From NCBI RefSeq assembly GCF_047501535.1, contig NZ_JAZDRJ010000008.1, positions 1 to 64,000 on the forward strand: 64,000 bases of DNA, read 5' to 3'. The notes beneath the pieces were generated by a model. That model was not told where the DNA came from and made no database searches. It saw nothing but the letters and a program-made list of their open reading frames with translations. This DNA comes from Yanghanlia sp047501535. GTDB lineage: Bacteria; Pseudomonadota; Gammaproteobacteria; Burkholderiales; Burkholderiaceae_B. The first letter of the stretch is position 1. The number at the start of each line of letters is the position of its first letter. This document shows positions 15,945-24,270 of this stretch, one piece after another. A program made the position numbers and the translations under genes.

Positions 15945-16609
15945 TTAAGCAAATAGCGCCCGTCATCACGATTGACGGCCCGACCGCATCCGGTAAAGGC
16001 ACGATTGCCAGCAGAGTGGCCCGGCACCTTGGGTGGGATGTTCTGGACAGTGGCGCGCTTTACCGCCTGACTGCGCTAGATGTGCTGCGTACTGGCGGGC
16101 AGGCCGATGATGTCGAGGGCGTTGCAGAAATTGCGCGCAACCTCGACGTTAACTTTCGTGAAGGGCGTATCCTGTTAAGGGGTGAGGATGTCACCGAGGC
16201 GATTCGCGAAGAGGCCGTGGGGAATCTGGCTTCGCGTATTGCTTCTTACCCGCCGGTGCGGGAGGCCCTGCTACAGCGTCAGCGCGATTTTCTCCGCCCG
16301 CCCGGGCTTGTGGCGGATGGCCGCGACATGGGCACAGTGATATTTCCCGACGCACCACTCAAGATTTTCTTGGTTGCTACAGCCGAGGCGAGGGCGGAAA
16401 GGCGCTATAAACAGTTGAAGGAAAAGGGCTTTCCGGTTAAAATGACCGACCTTTTGGAAGATATGCGTGCGCGCGATGAACGCGATTCGAATCGGGCGAG
16501 TGCACCACTTGTTGCTGCGCCCGATGCAATCACCATTGATTCGTCGCATTTGAGTATCGACCAAACCGTTGAAATGGTACTCGACCTCTGGTCGAAAAGC
16601 AGTATTTGA
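15941..16609 (+). CDS. cmk: Cytidylate kinase
   Basis: Phosphorylates CMP and dCMP to the diphosphates using ATP. The 222-residue protein has the P-loop GPTASGKGTIASRVAR near its N-terminus, YRLTALDVL, and a central VADGRDMGTVIFPDAPLKIF segment in the NMP-binding and catalytic region, followed by ERRYKQLKEKG and RDERDSNRA. It overlaps aroA by four bases. A 167-base gap then precedes rpsA, and that gap probably carries a separate rpsA promoter. Confidence 0.95.
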   Translation: MIKQIAPVITIDGPTASGKGTIASRVARHLGWDVLDSGALYRLTALDVLRTGGQADDVEGVAEIARNLDVNFREGRILLRGEDVTEAIREEAVGNLASRIASYPPVREALLQRQRDFLRPPGLVADGRDMGTVIFPDAPLKIFLVATAEARAERRYKQLKEKGFPVKMTDLLEDMRARDERDSNRASAPLVAAPDAITIDSSHLSIDQTVEMVLDLWSKSSI

Positions 16610-16776
16610 CCTTTGGTCAAAAACGGGAGGCGCCAAATAAATTTGGTGCGTTCTAAGGCGTCTTGCCGCAAGGCTGCTGGGCAAATAATGTCCACTTTGC
16701 ACAAGGCGATTTTTTATTAACTCCACTGGGGCGACCCGGTGTGTTTTTACCGGCCATCCTGGCCAACGGATCACTC

Positions 16777-18492
16777 ATGTCCACCATTAATCTGGAAGCC
16801 GCACTGGGCGGCGAAAGCTTTGCCGATCTTTTCAACGAAACCATCAAAAACCAGGACATGAAGTCCGGTGAGGTGATTTCGGCTGAAGTCGTGCGTATTG
16901 ATCACAACTTTGTCGTAGTCAATGCAGGTCTCAAGTCCGAGGCGCTGATTCCCCTTGAAGAGTTCCTGAACGATCAGGGCGAACTCGAGGTTGAAGAGGG
17001 CGATTTCGTTTCTGTCGCCATCGATTCTTTGGAAAACGGCTATGGCGACACCATTCTGTCGCGCGACCGCGCCAAGCGCCTGTCGGCCTGGCTGCAGCTC
17101 GAGCAAGCGCTGGAATCCGGCGAACTGGTCAACGGCACGATCACCGGCAAGGTCAAGGGCGGTCTCACCGTCATGACCAACGCTATCCGCGCCTTCCTGC
17201 CTGGCTCTTTGGTGGATCTGCGTCCTGTTAAGGACACCACCCCCTACGAAGGCAAGACCCTCGAATTCAAGGTCATCAAGCTCGATCGCAAGCGCAACAA
17301 CGTTGTGCTGTCGCGCCGTGCAGTGCTGGAAGCCAGCATGGGCGAAGAGCGCGAGAAGCTGCTCGAAACGCTGCACGAAGGTGCCATCGTCAAGGGCGTG
17401 GTCAAGAACATCACCGACTACGGTGCGTTTATCGACCTGGGCGGCATCGACGGCTTGCTGCACATCACCGACATGGCATGGCGCCGTGTGCGTCACCCCT
17501 CCGAAGTCCTGCAAGTGGGTCAGGATGTCGAAGCCAAGGTTCTCAAGTTCGACCAAGAAAAGAGCCGCGTCTCGCTGGGCGTCAAGCAGTTGGGCGAAGA
17601 TCCCTGGATCGGCCTGGCTCGCCGCTACCCGCAAGGTACCCGCCTGTTCGGCAAGGTCACCAACCTCACTGATTACGGCGCGTTCGTCGAAGTCGAAGAC
17701 GGTATCGAAGGCCTGGTGCACGTGTCCGAAATGGACTGGACCAACAAGAACGTCGATCCGCGCAAGGTTGTCACCCTGGGCGAAGAAGTCGAAGTCATGG
17801 TTCTGGAAATCGACGAAGACCGTCGTCGCATTTCGCTGGGCATGAAACAGTGCCGCGCCAACCCGTGGGAAGAGTTCTCCATCAACTTCAAGCGTGGCGA
17901 CAAAGTCCACGGCGCCATCAAGTCGATCACCGACTTCGGCGTGTTTGTTGGTCTGCCTGGCGGCATCGACGGCCTGGTTCACCTGTCCGATCTGTCCTGG
18001 AGCGAATCCGGCGAAGAAGCCGTACGCAACTACAAGAAGGGCGATGAAATCGACGCCGTGGTTCTGGCTATCGACACCGACAAAGAGCGCATCTCTCTGG
18101 GTGTTAAGCAGTTGGAAGGCGACCCCTTCAACAACTACGTCGCTACTTACGACAAGGGCGCTGTAGTTCAGGGCGTGGTCAAATCGGTTGAGCCCAAGGG
18201 CGCTGTCGTAACGCTTTCCGTGGATGTCGAAGGCTATCTGCGTGCTTCTGAAATGGCGGCAGGTCGCGTTGAAGACGCTACCACCGTTCTGAAGGAAGGC
18301 GACGAGATCGAAACCATGATCCTTAACGTCGATCGCAAGACTCGTTCGATTCAGCTGTCGATCAAGGCCCGCGAAAGCGCCGAGACCGCCAGCACCATCC
18401 AGCGTATGTCCGAAGCCAGCGCATCGTCCGGTACCACCAACCTGGGCGCTCTGCTGAAGGCTAAGCTTGATCAAGCTCGCGACGACGGTTGA
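16777..18492 (+). CDS. rpsA: 30S ribosomal protein S1
   Basis: The 571-residue protein binds mRNA with six S1 (OB-fold) repeats and helps the 30S subunit start translation. The repeats are recognisable by recurring FVEVEDGIEGLVH- and DYGAFIDLGGIDGLLH-like segments, the first two degenerate and repeats 3-6 highly regular. I chose ATG 16777, giving MSTINLEAALGGESFADLF; the frame is open further upstream, but that extension is not conserved in type. The ribosome site is weak, as is usual for rpsA genes that autoregulate. ihfB starts four bases after the stop. Confidence 0.96.
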   Translation: MSTINLEAALGGESFADLFNETIKNQDMKSGEVISAEVVRIDHNFVVVNAGLKSEALIPLEEFLNDQGELEVEEGDFVSVAIDSLENGYGDTILSRDRAKRLSAWLQLEQALESGELVNGTITGKVKGGLTVMTNAIRAFLPGSLVDLRPVKDTTPYEGKTLEFKVIKLDRKRNNVVLSRRAVLEASMGEEREKLLETLHEGAIVKGVVKNITDYGAFIDLGGIDGLLHITDMAWRRVRHPSEVLQVGQDVEAKVLKFDQEKSRVSLGVKQLGEDPWIGLARRYPQGTRLFGKVTNLTDYGAFVEVEDGIEGLVHVSEMDWTNKNVDPRKVVTLGEEVEVMVLEIDEDRRRISLGMKQCRANPWEEFSINFKRGDKVHGAIKSITDFGVFVGLPGGIDGLVHLSDLSWSESGEEAVRNYKKGDEIDAVVLAIDTDKERISLGVKQLEGDPFNNYVATYDKGAVVQGVVKSVEPKGAVVTLSVDVEGYLRASEMAAGRVEDATTVLKEGDEIETMILNVDRKTRSIQLSIKARESAETASTIQRMSEASASSGTTNLGALLKAKLDQARDDG

Positions 18493-18496
18493 TTGC

Positions 18497-18847
18497 GTGA
18501 CCAAGTCTGAGTTGATTGCGATACTCGCTGGCCGCTATCCGCAGTTGGCGGTTCGCGACACGGATATTGCGGTCAAGACCATGCTTGAGGCGATGACTCA
18601 AGCATTGGTCGCAGGGCAACGTATCGAGATTCGAGGCTTTGGCAGTTTTTCCCTGTCAGAGCGTTCGCCACGAATCGGGCGTAACCCCAAGTCCGGAGAA
18701 AAAGTGATGGTGCCTGCCAAGCACGTACCTCACTTCAAGGCGGGCAAGGAATTACGCGAGCGTGTTGACTCAGCCTGGCGCGAAGCGTCAGCCGAGGAAA
18801 CCGATAATCAACGATCGAATCTCGACCGCCATATCAGTGAGTACTGA
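18497..18847 (+). CDS. ihfB: Integration host factor subunit beta
   Basis: A nucleoid protein that bends DNA sharply at specific sites as a heterodimer with IhfA. It has 116 residues from the GTG at 18497, giving MTKSELIAILAGRYPQL, the usual IhfB start. RIEIRGFGSFSL and the arm PRIGRNPKSGEKV with the intercalating proline are clear. The C-terminal tail of about 20 residues (after VDSAWREA) is longer than in E. coli (94 residues), as often seen in Burkholderiales. It follows rpsA with a four-base gap, the standard arrangement. Confidence 0.95.
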   Translation: MTKSELIAILAGRYPQLAVRDTDIAVKTMLEAMTQALVAGQRIEIRGFGSFSLSERSPRIGRNPKSGEKVMVPAKHVPHFKAGKELRERVDSAWREASAEETDNQRSNLDRHISEY

Positions 18848-18942
18848 CCACATGCTTATGCGCCTGCCTCGCCTTTCCGGGCGGGGCGGAGTACGGAAAA
18901 CCGTAAGTACGGCACTTTAGTACTTGTGGCATGGCTGAGAAG

Positions 18943-18972
18943 CCCCGGTTCATTCGACCGGGGTTTTTCTTT
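18943..18972 (+). terminator. Rho-independent terminator after ihfB
   Basis: CCCCGGT (18943-18949) pairs with ACCGGGG (18957-18963) around a 7-base loop, followed by TTTTTCTTTT. It ends the gyrA-to-ihfB run and precedes lapA. Confidence 0.88.
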
Positions 18973-19013
18973 TCCTCGTACAATTGACGCATTCTGCATT
19001 CCTGGAGTTTCCT

Positions 19014-19340
19014 ATGCGGTATCTGGTCTGGATTCTGCGGCTGGCTGTATTTGTCGTTGTTTTGCTGTTCGCGCTCAAGAACACAAGGCCTGTCGATGTC
19101 AGCTTCTTCGCCGATCACGTGGTTACCGATGTACCGCTGATCGTTGTCATGCTGACGGTGTTTGTGCTGGGGGCGCTGTTTGGCGTGCTTATCACTGCCC
19201 CTGTCATTGTGCGCCGTCGCCGCGAAGCGGCACGTTTGCGCCGTGAGCTGGCTCGTCTTGAAGACAAGCACAAACAGCCCGCTGCGCCACAGGAAGCTGC
19301 CGCAGCGCCTGAAACGGTAGCGCCGCTGGCGCCACTGTAA
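19014..19340 (+). CDS. lapA: LapA-domain inner membrane protein
   Basis: A 108-residue protein with two N-terminal transmembrane helices (about 4-23 and 41-65) separated by a short loop with NTRPVDVSFF, then a basic, cytoplasmic coiled-coil-like tail (RRRREAARLRRELARLEDK) and an Ala/Pro-rich end. This is the LapA (YciS, DUF1049) layout. LapA works with LapB in assembling and regulating lipopolysaccharide synthesis at the inner membrane. I chose ATG 19014, with CTGGAG upstream, over the ATG at 18984. lapB begins 27 bases later. Confidence 0.9.
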   Translation: MRYLVWILRLAVFVVVLLFALKNTRPVDVSFFADHVVTDVPLIVVMLTVFVLGALFGVLITAPVIVRRRREAARLRRELARLEDKHKQPAAPQEAAAAPETVAPLAPL

Positions 19341-19367
19341 GTCGTCTGCCTCAAAGAGAGTAAACAC

Positions 19368-20654
19368 GTGGATTTTCAAACTTGGTGGCTCATTTTCGTG
19401 CCGCTGTTATTCGCCCTGGGCTGGATCGCCGCAAGGGTGGACTTCCGGCAAATGCTGTCCGAAACGCGCTCCCTGCCAAGCTCCTATTTCAAAGGTTTGA
19501 ATTTTCTTTTGAACGAAGAGCCCGATCGCGCCATTGACGCCTTCGTGGAAGTCGCCAAACTCGACCCTGAAACCACCGAACTGCATTTTGCGTTAGGCAG
19601 CTTGTTTCGGCGCCGGGGCGAAATGGAGCGGGCCATACGGGTGCATCAGAGCCTGCTGTCGCGCTCTGATCTCCCCCAGGCTGACCGCGAAGCCGCACAG
19701 CACGAACTCGCTCAGGATTTTCTCAAAGCAGGCATGCTGGATCGCGCTGAGCAGGCTTTCGAGGCAGTGCTCGATACGCGCTATGCCGTACCCGCTGTAC
19801 GGGCGTTGATACGCATTTATGAGTCGGTGCATGACTGGCCACGCGCTATTGATTCCGTTAAGCGGCTGCGGGCGCTGGTGGATGAGCCCGTCCCGCAGCT
19901 GGTTCATTACCATTGTGAGATGGCCGAAGCCGCCATGGCGACCAAGCCTCCCCATATGGAACGCGCCGAACAGGCGCTTGATGCCGCGGACAACGCAGCA
20001 CGGGAATTGCGCAAGGAAGAAGGCAGTGCGGCATCTGAGGTGCGCATTGCTATTCTGCGAGCACGGCTGGCCGCTTTGCGTGGCAGTGTGGAAGATGAAT
20101 GCACCCATCTGACATCGGTGCTGGACATCGCTCCGGGCTATGCCAGTCTGGTAGCCGCCGATATGCTGGAAGCGTATCGGAAGCTCGGCCAGGCCCCAGA
20201 AGGCTTGCAATTGCTGCGCGATCACTACACACGCCATCCGGCGCTGGATGTCTTCAATGTCGTGTTCCGTGAAATCCGCAGCCAGCAAGGCCATAGGCTG
20301 GCCTGGGCGTTTGCTCGCGAAGCGCTGCGGGCACAGCCTTCCATGTTGGGTTTAGATCGTTTGCTGGAAGTCGAGCTGGCGGCGGGTGAAAAGAGGCCGC
20401 TTGATTACGCCAACCAGAAGGGCGAGGGGCGCGGTGATGCCGCCCCTGCCCAGGTGGATCCATCTGCCGTGCTCGAAATTGCCGCCGGGGCCGATTTCAC
20501 TTTGCTGCGTTCAATCATTCACCGTCATACGCAGCGCCTCGACCGCTACGCTTGCCAGACATGTGGTTTTGAAGCGCGGCATTTTTATTGGCAATGTCCG
20601 GGCTGTAACTCTTGGGAAACGTATCAGCCCCGACGCCTTGAAGAAATAAAATAA
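19368..20654 (+). CDS. lapB: LPS assembly protein B (TPR protein with zinc knuckle)
   Basis: LapB (YciM) is an inner-membrane protein that links LPS synthesis enzymes and directs FtsH to degrade LpxC. The 428-residue protein has one N-terminal membrane helix (about 4-21), a row of TPR helices (about 60-340, with FALGSLFRRRGEMERAIRVH and QDFLKAGMLDRAEQAFEAVL) and a C-terminal rubredoxin-type metal site CQTCGF...CPGCNSW. The start is GTG 19368. It is about 40 residues longer than the E. coli protein, partly through a linker before the zinc knuckle. The stop overlaps the next ATG (TAATG), tying it to the heptose genes. Confidence 0.93.
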   Translation: MDFQTWWLIFVPLLFALGWIAARVDFRQMLSETRSLPSSYFKGLNFLLNEEPDRAIDAFVEVAKLDPETTELHFALGSLFRRRGEMERAIRVHQSLLSRSDLPQADREAAQHELAQDFLKAGMLDRAEQAFEAVLDTRYAVPAVRALIRIYESVHDWPRAIDSVKRLRALVDEPVPQLVHYHCEMAEAAMATKPPHMERAEQALDAADNAARELRKEEGSAASEVRIAILRARLAALRGSVEDECTHLTSVLDIAPGYASLVAADMLEAYRKLGQAPEGLQLLRDHYTRHPALDVFNVVFREIRSQQGHRLAWAFAREALRAQPSMLGLDRLLEVELAAGEKRPLDYANQKGEGRGDAAPAQVDPSAVLEIAAGADFTLLRSIIHRHTQRLDRYACQTCGFEARHFYWQCPGCNSWETYQPRRLEEIK

Positions 20655-21580
20655 TGAGCTTTCCGGTAGAGCGCGCAGGCGCTGTAAAAATATTGGTGAT
20701 CGGTGATGTCATGCTGGATCGCTATTGGTTTGGCGAGGTCGATCGCATTTCCCCAGAGGCGCCTGTTCCCGTGGTGCGCGTTGCGCGCCGTGAAGACCGG
20801 CTGGGTGGTGCCGCCAACGTCGCTCGCAATATCTGCGCGCTCGGAGCGCAGGCCACCCTCATGGGGTTGGTAGGCGCAGACGAGGCAGGAGAACGTGTTG
20901 CATCGTTGGCGAGAGACGAAGGTATTGACGCGCGGTTGGTGGTCGATGCTTCCATGCCCACCACACTGAAAATGCGGGTGATGGGGCGTCAGCAGCAGCT
21001 TTTGCGGGTCGACTTTGAGGAGCGCCCCAACGATGGTGGCTTGGACACTCTGATACAAGACATGCGCAGCATTGTGGCGGGCCACGATATCGTGGTGCTG
21101 TCTGATTATGCTAAAGGCTGTTTGGATAGAGTCCAGGAGCTCATCAAGGTTTGCCGCGAAGCGGGGGTGCCGGTTCTGGTCGATCCCAAAGGTCATGAGT
21201 ACGCACGCTACACAGGGGCGACCATGATCACCCCCAACCGCTTGGAAATGTCGCAGGCCGTGGGGGCTTGGAACGACGAAGCCGATCTCGAATCCCGCGC
21301 TCAGGCGCTGCGGGCCAAGCTTGAACTGGAAGCCTTGCTGATCACGCGCTCCGAACAGGGCATGACCTTGTTTTCAGAGCAAGGCCGGCATCATATCGAC
21401 GCCCAGGCTCATGAGGTTTTCGATGTGTCAGGCGCCGGCGATACGGTGCTGGCTACATTGGCGGTGGCGCGCGCTGCCGGTCTGGGCTGGCAGTCAGCAG
21501 TGTATTGGGCCAACCGTGCCGGAGGCATTGTGGTTGGCAAATTGGGGACGTCTGTCGTTACAGCAGGAGAACTATCATGA
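20654..21580 (+). CDS. hldA: D-glycero-beta-D-manno-heptose-7-phosphate kinase
   Basis: A PfkB-family kinase of 308 residues that makes heptose 1,7-bisphosphate for the LPS inner core. It corresponds only to domain I of E. coli HldE (RfaE); the nucleotidylyltransferase domain is absent and must be encoded elsewhere, so this is the split arrangement. Visible are VIGDVMLDRYWFGEVDRISP, GGAANVARN and the PfkB signature DVSGAGDTVLATLAVARA. It overlaps lapB by one base (TAATG) and hldD by four (ATGA). Confidence 0.92.
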   Translation: MSFPVERAGAVKILVIGDVMLDRYWFGEVDRISPEAPVPVVRVARREDRLGGAANVARNICALGAQATLMGLVGADEAGERVASLARDEGIDARLVVDASMPTTLKMRVMGRQQQLLRVDFEERPNDGGLDTLIQDMRSIVAGHDIVVLSDYAKGCLDRVQELIKVCREAGVPVLVDPKGHEYARYTGATMITPNRLEMSQAVGAWNDEADLESRAQALRAKLELEALLITRSEQGMTLFSEQGRHHIDAQAHEVFDVSGAGDTVLATLAVARAAGLGWQSAVYWANRAGGIVVGKLGTSVVTAGELS

Positions 21581-22566
21581 TCGTAGTCACCGGAGGCGCT
21601 GGCTTCATTGGCAGCAATCTTGTTCGCGGCCTGAATCGTCGTGGGTATACCGACATTCTGGTGGTGGACGATCTGACGGAAGGCGATAAATTCCGCAACC
21701 TGGTGGGCTGCGAAATTTCCGACTATCAGCACAAGGATGATTTCCGCCTGCGGGTTCGCCAGGGAGATCTGTCCCGCGTGGAAGCCGTGTTGCATCAGGG
21801 GGCGTGTTCCGATACGACGGAGCGCAATGGCCACTACATGATGGACAACAACTACCGCGTCACGCTGGAACTGTTTGAATTGTGTCAGCAGCAGCGCATC
21901 CCTTTTGTCTACGCATCATCGGCTGCTGTCTATGGCGCCGGGCCTGTGTATGCCGAAGACCCGACTAATGAAGGGCCGTTGAACGTCTACGGCTATTCCA
22001 AGTATTTGTTCGATCAGGTGCTGAGGCGGCGTATGCGGGAACTCGCAGCACCGGTGGTGGGGCTACGCTATTTCAACGTATACGGCCCTCAGGAACAGCA
22101 TAAGGGCCGCATGGCTTCGGTTGCCTTCCATAACTTCAATGAGTTCCAGAAAGATGGCCACGTGCGGCTATTTGGTGGTTGGGATGGTTACGGCGATGGC
22201 GGGCAGATGCGCGACTTTATTCACGTTGATGATGTTGTGGCAGTGAATCTGCACTTTATCGACCACCCCGAGGTGTCAGGCATTTTCAACTGCGGCACGG
22301 GCCGTGCACAGCCATTCAACGATGTGGCCTCCAGCGTGGTCAATACCATTCGTCGGCAGGCGGGTGAAGCGCCGCTCAGCCTCGAAGAGCAGGTCAAGCA
22401 AGGGCTGCTGCGCTATATTCCCTTCCCCGACGACCTCAAGGGGCGCTACCAGAGTCACACGCAGGCCGATCTCACGCAGTTGCGGGCAGCAGGCTATGAC
22501 AAGCCCTTCCGAGATGTGCAGACGGGTGTGGCGCAGTATGTGGAGCGTTTGCTAGCGCAGCAATAA
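21577..22566 (+). CDS. hldD: ADP-L-glycero-D-manno-heptose 6-epimerase
   Basis: An extended short-chain dehydrogenase/reductase of 329 residues that epimerises ADP-heptose at C6, the last step of LPS heptose precursor synthesis. The NADP-binding motif is TGGAGFIGSNLV and the catalytic tyrosine-lysine pair sits in YGYSKYLFD. ACSDTTE, RYFNVYGP and GQMRDFIHVDD are family hallmarks. I chose ATG 21577, which overlaps the hldA stop; AGGAG lies just upstream. Confidence 0.96.
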   Translation: MIVVTGGAGFIGSNLVRGLNRRGYTDILVVDDLTEGDKFRNLVGCEISDYQHKDDFRLRVRQGDLSRVEAVLHQGACSDTTERNGHYMMDNNYRVTLELFELCQQQRIPFVYASSAAVYGAGPVYAEDPTNEGPLNVYGYSKYLFDQVLRRRMRELAAPVVGLRYFNVYGPQEQHKGRMASVAFHNFNEFQKDGHVRLFGGWDGYGDGGQMRDFIHVDDVVAVNLHFIDHPEVSGIFNCGTGRAQPFNDVASSVVNTIRRQAGEAPLSLEEQVKQGLLRYIPFPDDLKGRYQSHTQADLTQLRAAGYDKPFRDVQTGVAQYVERLLAQQ

Positions 22567-22615
22567 GTAAGAGTCATAAGGTTCTGTGCGTATCTCTACT
22601 CATGGACAACTTCTG

Positions 22616-22647
22616 GGGCCGGGCATGTTCAGTGTCCGGCCCTTGTT
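22616..22647 (+). terminator. Probable terminator after hldD
   Basis: GGGCCGGGCA (22616-22625) pairs with TGTCCGGCCC (22633-22642), ten pairs with one G-U, around a 7-base loop, followed by TTGTT. It separates the LPS block from the comEA-like gene. Confidence 0.65.
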
Positions 22648-22721
22648 CCATCATGGAGCTGAAGTCCGGGCTGCCGGCAATCCCGCTTGCAGCGATCGGC
22701 TTCCTTTTCAGGAGTCCATTT

Positions 22722-23210
22722 ATGAATCCGTTTATGGAACCTACCGTTGCATCGCCTCAACCCACTGGCTGGAAGCGTCCGTCTCGTCGTATCCGGCGGC
22801 ATGTCGCTGGTGCACAGTCGCCTGTGCGTCGGCCTGCCGGCAACCCGGCCCGGCAAGAGTCCGGCACAAAAAAACCATGTCGTGCTGTCAACGCCGTCCT
22901 GCGCAGCTTGCTGCTGGTCGGCACACTGATGCTGCCCGGCATGGCTTCAGCGGTGGACATCAATGTCGCCACGCCCGAGCAGCTTCAAGGTATCAAAGGA
23001 ATCGGCCCAAAAACTGCGGCTGTCATTATTGAAGAGCGTGAACGGGGCGGCCGTTTTGAGTCAATAGAGGACGTTTCAGAACGCGTAAAAGGTATTGGCC
23101 CTAAAAAGGCGGCATCACTGCTTGCAGCCGGCCTGACGGTAGGGGCGAGTGGAGCTGAACCGGGCAAAAAGGCTGCGGATAACACCCGTGGCAGCACTCG
23201 CAGCCGCTAA
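22722..23210 (+). CDS. ComEA-like helix-hairpin-helix DNA-binding protein
   Basis: A 162-residue protein with a basic N-terminal segment of about 60 residues, a hydrophobic stretch (about 64-80, AVLRSLLLVGTLMLPGMASA), then tandem helix-hairpin-helix motifs VDINVATPEQLQGIKGIG and VKGIGPKKAASLLAAGL, and a charged tail. ComEA proteins bind incoming DNA in the periplasm during natural transformation. The HhH part fits that family well, but the long basic region before the membrane/signal segment is unusual. ATG 22722 has AGGAG seven bases upstream; a frame exists further upstream without a good ribosome site. A start inside the basic region (for example GTG near 22826) lacks a ribosome site. Confidence 0.75.
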   Translation: MNPFMEPTVASPQPTGWKRPSRRIRRHVAGAQSPVRRPAGNPARQESGTKKPCRAVNAVLRSLLLVGTLMLPGMASAVDINVATPEQLQGIKGIGPKTAAVIIEERERGGRFESIEDVSERVKGIGPKKAASLLAAGLTVGASGAEPGKKAADNTRGSTRSR

Positions 23211-23291
23211 GGTTCTCTACGAACCCTTTGCTCGCAGGCGCGCCCGCTCTGGCGGGCGCAAAATCCCTGTGTAGAGCAGGCGGAGCGGTGT

Positions 23292-24209
23292 ATGATTTTG
23301 CCCATGAAAACCTATCCTACTATCGAAGACATTATCGGTTCGACCCCGCTGGTACGCCTGCAACGGCTGCCCGGAGAAGCGGGCGACCCGCGCGGCAACA
23401 TTATTTTGGCCAAACTGGAGGGCAACAACCCAGCAGGTTCGGTGAAAGACAGGCCTGCATTCTCCATGATTCGCGAAGCCGAGGCGCGTGGTGAAATCAA
23501 GCCGGGTGACACGCTTATTGAAGCCACCAGCGGTAATACCGGCATTGCTTTGGCCATGGCGGCTGCTGTGCGTGGTTATCGCATGGTACTCATCATGCCA
23601 GATAATCTTTCTGTGGAACGCCGCGCATCCATGACTGCCTATGGCGCCGAGCTCATTCTTACCAAGGCGGAAGAAGGCGGCATGGAATACGCCCGTGATC
23701 TCGCCACCAAGATGCAGGCCGAAGGCAAGGGTAAGGTGCTTGATCAGTTCGCCAACCCTGATAACCCCGTTGCTCACGTTCAGGGCACGGGTCCTGAGAT
23801 CTGGGAACAGACGGAAGGGCGGGTGACGCATTTTGTGAGCGCCATGGGCACCACCGGCACCATTATGGGGGTGAGCGAATATTTGAAGTCGCGCAATCCC
23901 GCTATTCAAGTTGTGGGAGCACAGCCGGCGGAAGGCTCTCAGATCCCCGGGATACGTAAGTGGCCAGAAGAGTATCTGCCACGCATTTACCAGCCCCAGA
24001 GAGTCGATGCCTTTGAATCTATCAGTCAGGCGGAGGCTGAAAACATGGCGCGTCGCCTAGCGGCCGAAGAGGGCATTTTCGGTGGTATTTCCTCAGCAGG
24101 TGCGCTGGTCGCCGCACTGCGGGTGGCGCAACGCGTGGAAAACTCCACCATTGTGTTTATCGTTTGCGATCGTGGCGATCGTTACCTTTCAACCGGCGTG
24201 TTCAATTAA
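23292..24209 (+). CDS. cysM: Cysteine synthase B (O-acetylserine sulfhydrylase)
   Basis: A PLP enzyme of the fold-type II family, 305 residues, that makes cysteine from O-acetylserine and sulfide or thiosulfate. The PLP lysine is in NNPAGSVKDRPA, and the phosphate-binding loop TSGNTGIALAMAA follows. The CysM type rather than CysK is suggested by TIEDIIGSTPLVRLQRLPG and by GIRKWPEEYLPRIYQP. ATG 23292 has GGAG six bases before it; ATG 23304 (MKTYPTIED) is the alternative. A strong hairpin downstream ends the transcript. Confidence 0.92.
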   Translation: MILPMKTYPTIEDIIGSTPLVRLQRLPGEAGDPRGNIILAKLEGNNPAGSVKDRPAFSMIREAEARGEIKPGDTLIEATSGNTGIALAMAAAVRGYRMVLIMPDNLSVERRASMTAYGAELILTKAEEGGMEYARDLATKMQAEGKGKVLDQFANPDNPVAHVQGTGPEIWEQTEGRVTHFVSAMGTTGTIMGVSEYLKSRNPAIQVVGAQPAEGSQIPGIRKWPEEYLPRIYQPQRVDAFESISQAEAENMARRLAAEEGIFGGISSAGALVAALRVAQRVENSTIVFIVCDRGDRYLSTGVFN

Positions 24210-24218
24210 CACGGTCAC

Positions 24219-24254
24219 AATAAGCGGGCGCGCTGGATGGGGCGCCCGCTTATT
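24219..24254. terminator. Bidirectional terminator between cysM and mltB
   Basis: AATAAGCGGGCGC (24219-24231) and GCGCCCGCTTATT (24242-24254) form a 13-bp perfect stem between two convergent genes, with A/T-rich flanks on both sides. Confidence 0.82.
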
Positions 24255-24270
24255 AAGCATCAATTTTTTC

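Noticed and set aside
16663..16776. Upstream in-frame extension of rpsA
   Set aside because: The extra 38 residues do not resemble any S1 protein, and ATG 16777 gives the expected N-terminus.
16771..18504. 577-codon minus-strand open frame
   Set aside because: It mirrors rpsA throughout. The sequence is a reverse reading of S1 repeats, with no signals of its own.
23240..23259. 8-bp perfect GC hairpin before cysM as a terminator
   Set aside because: GCGCCCGC/GCGGGCGC is followed by AAAAT, not a T-run, on the plus strand. It may be a weak pause or structure only, so it is not called a terminator.
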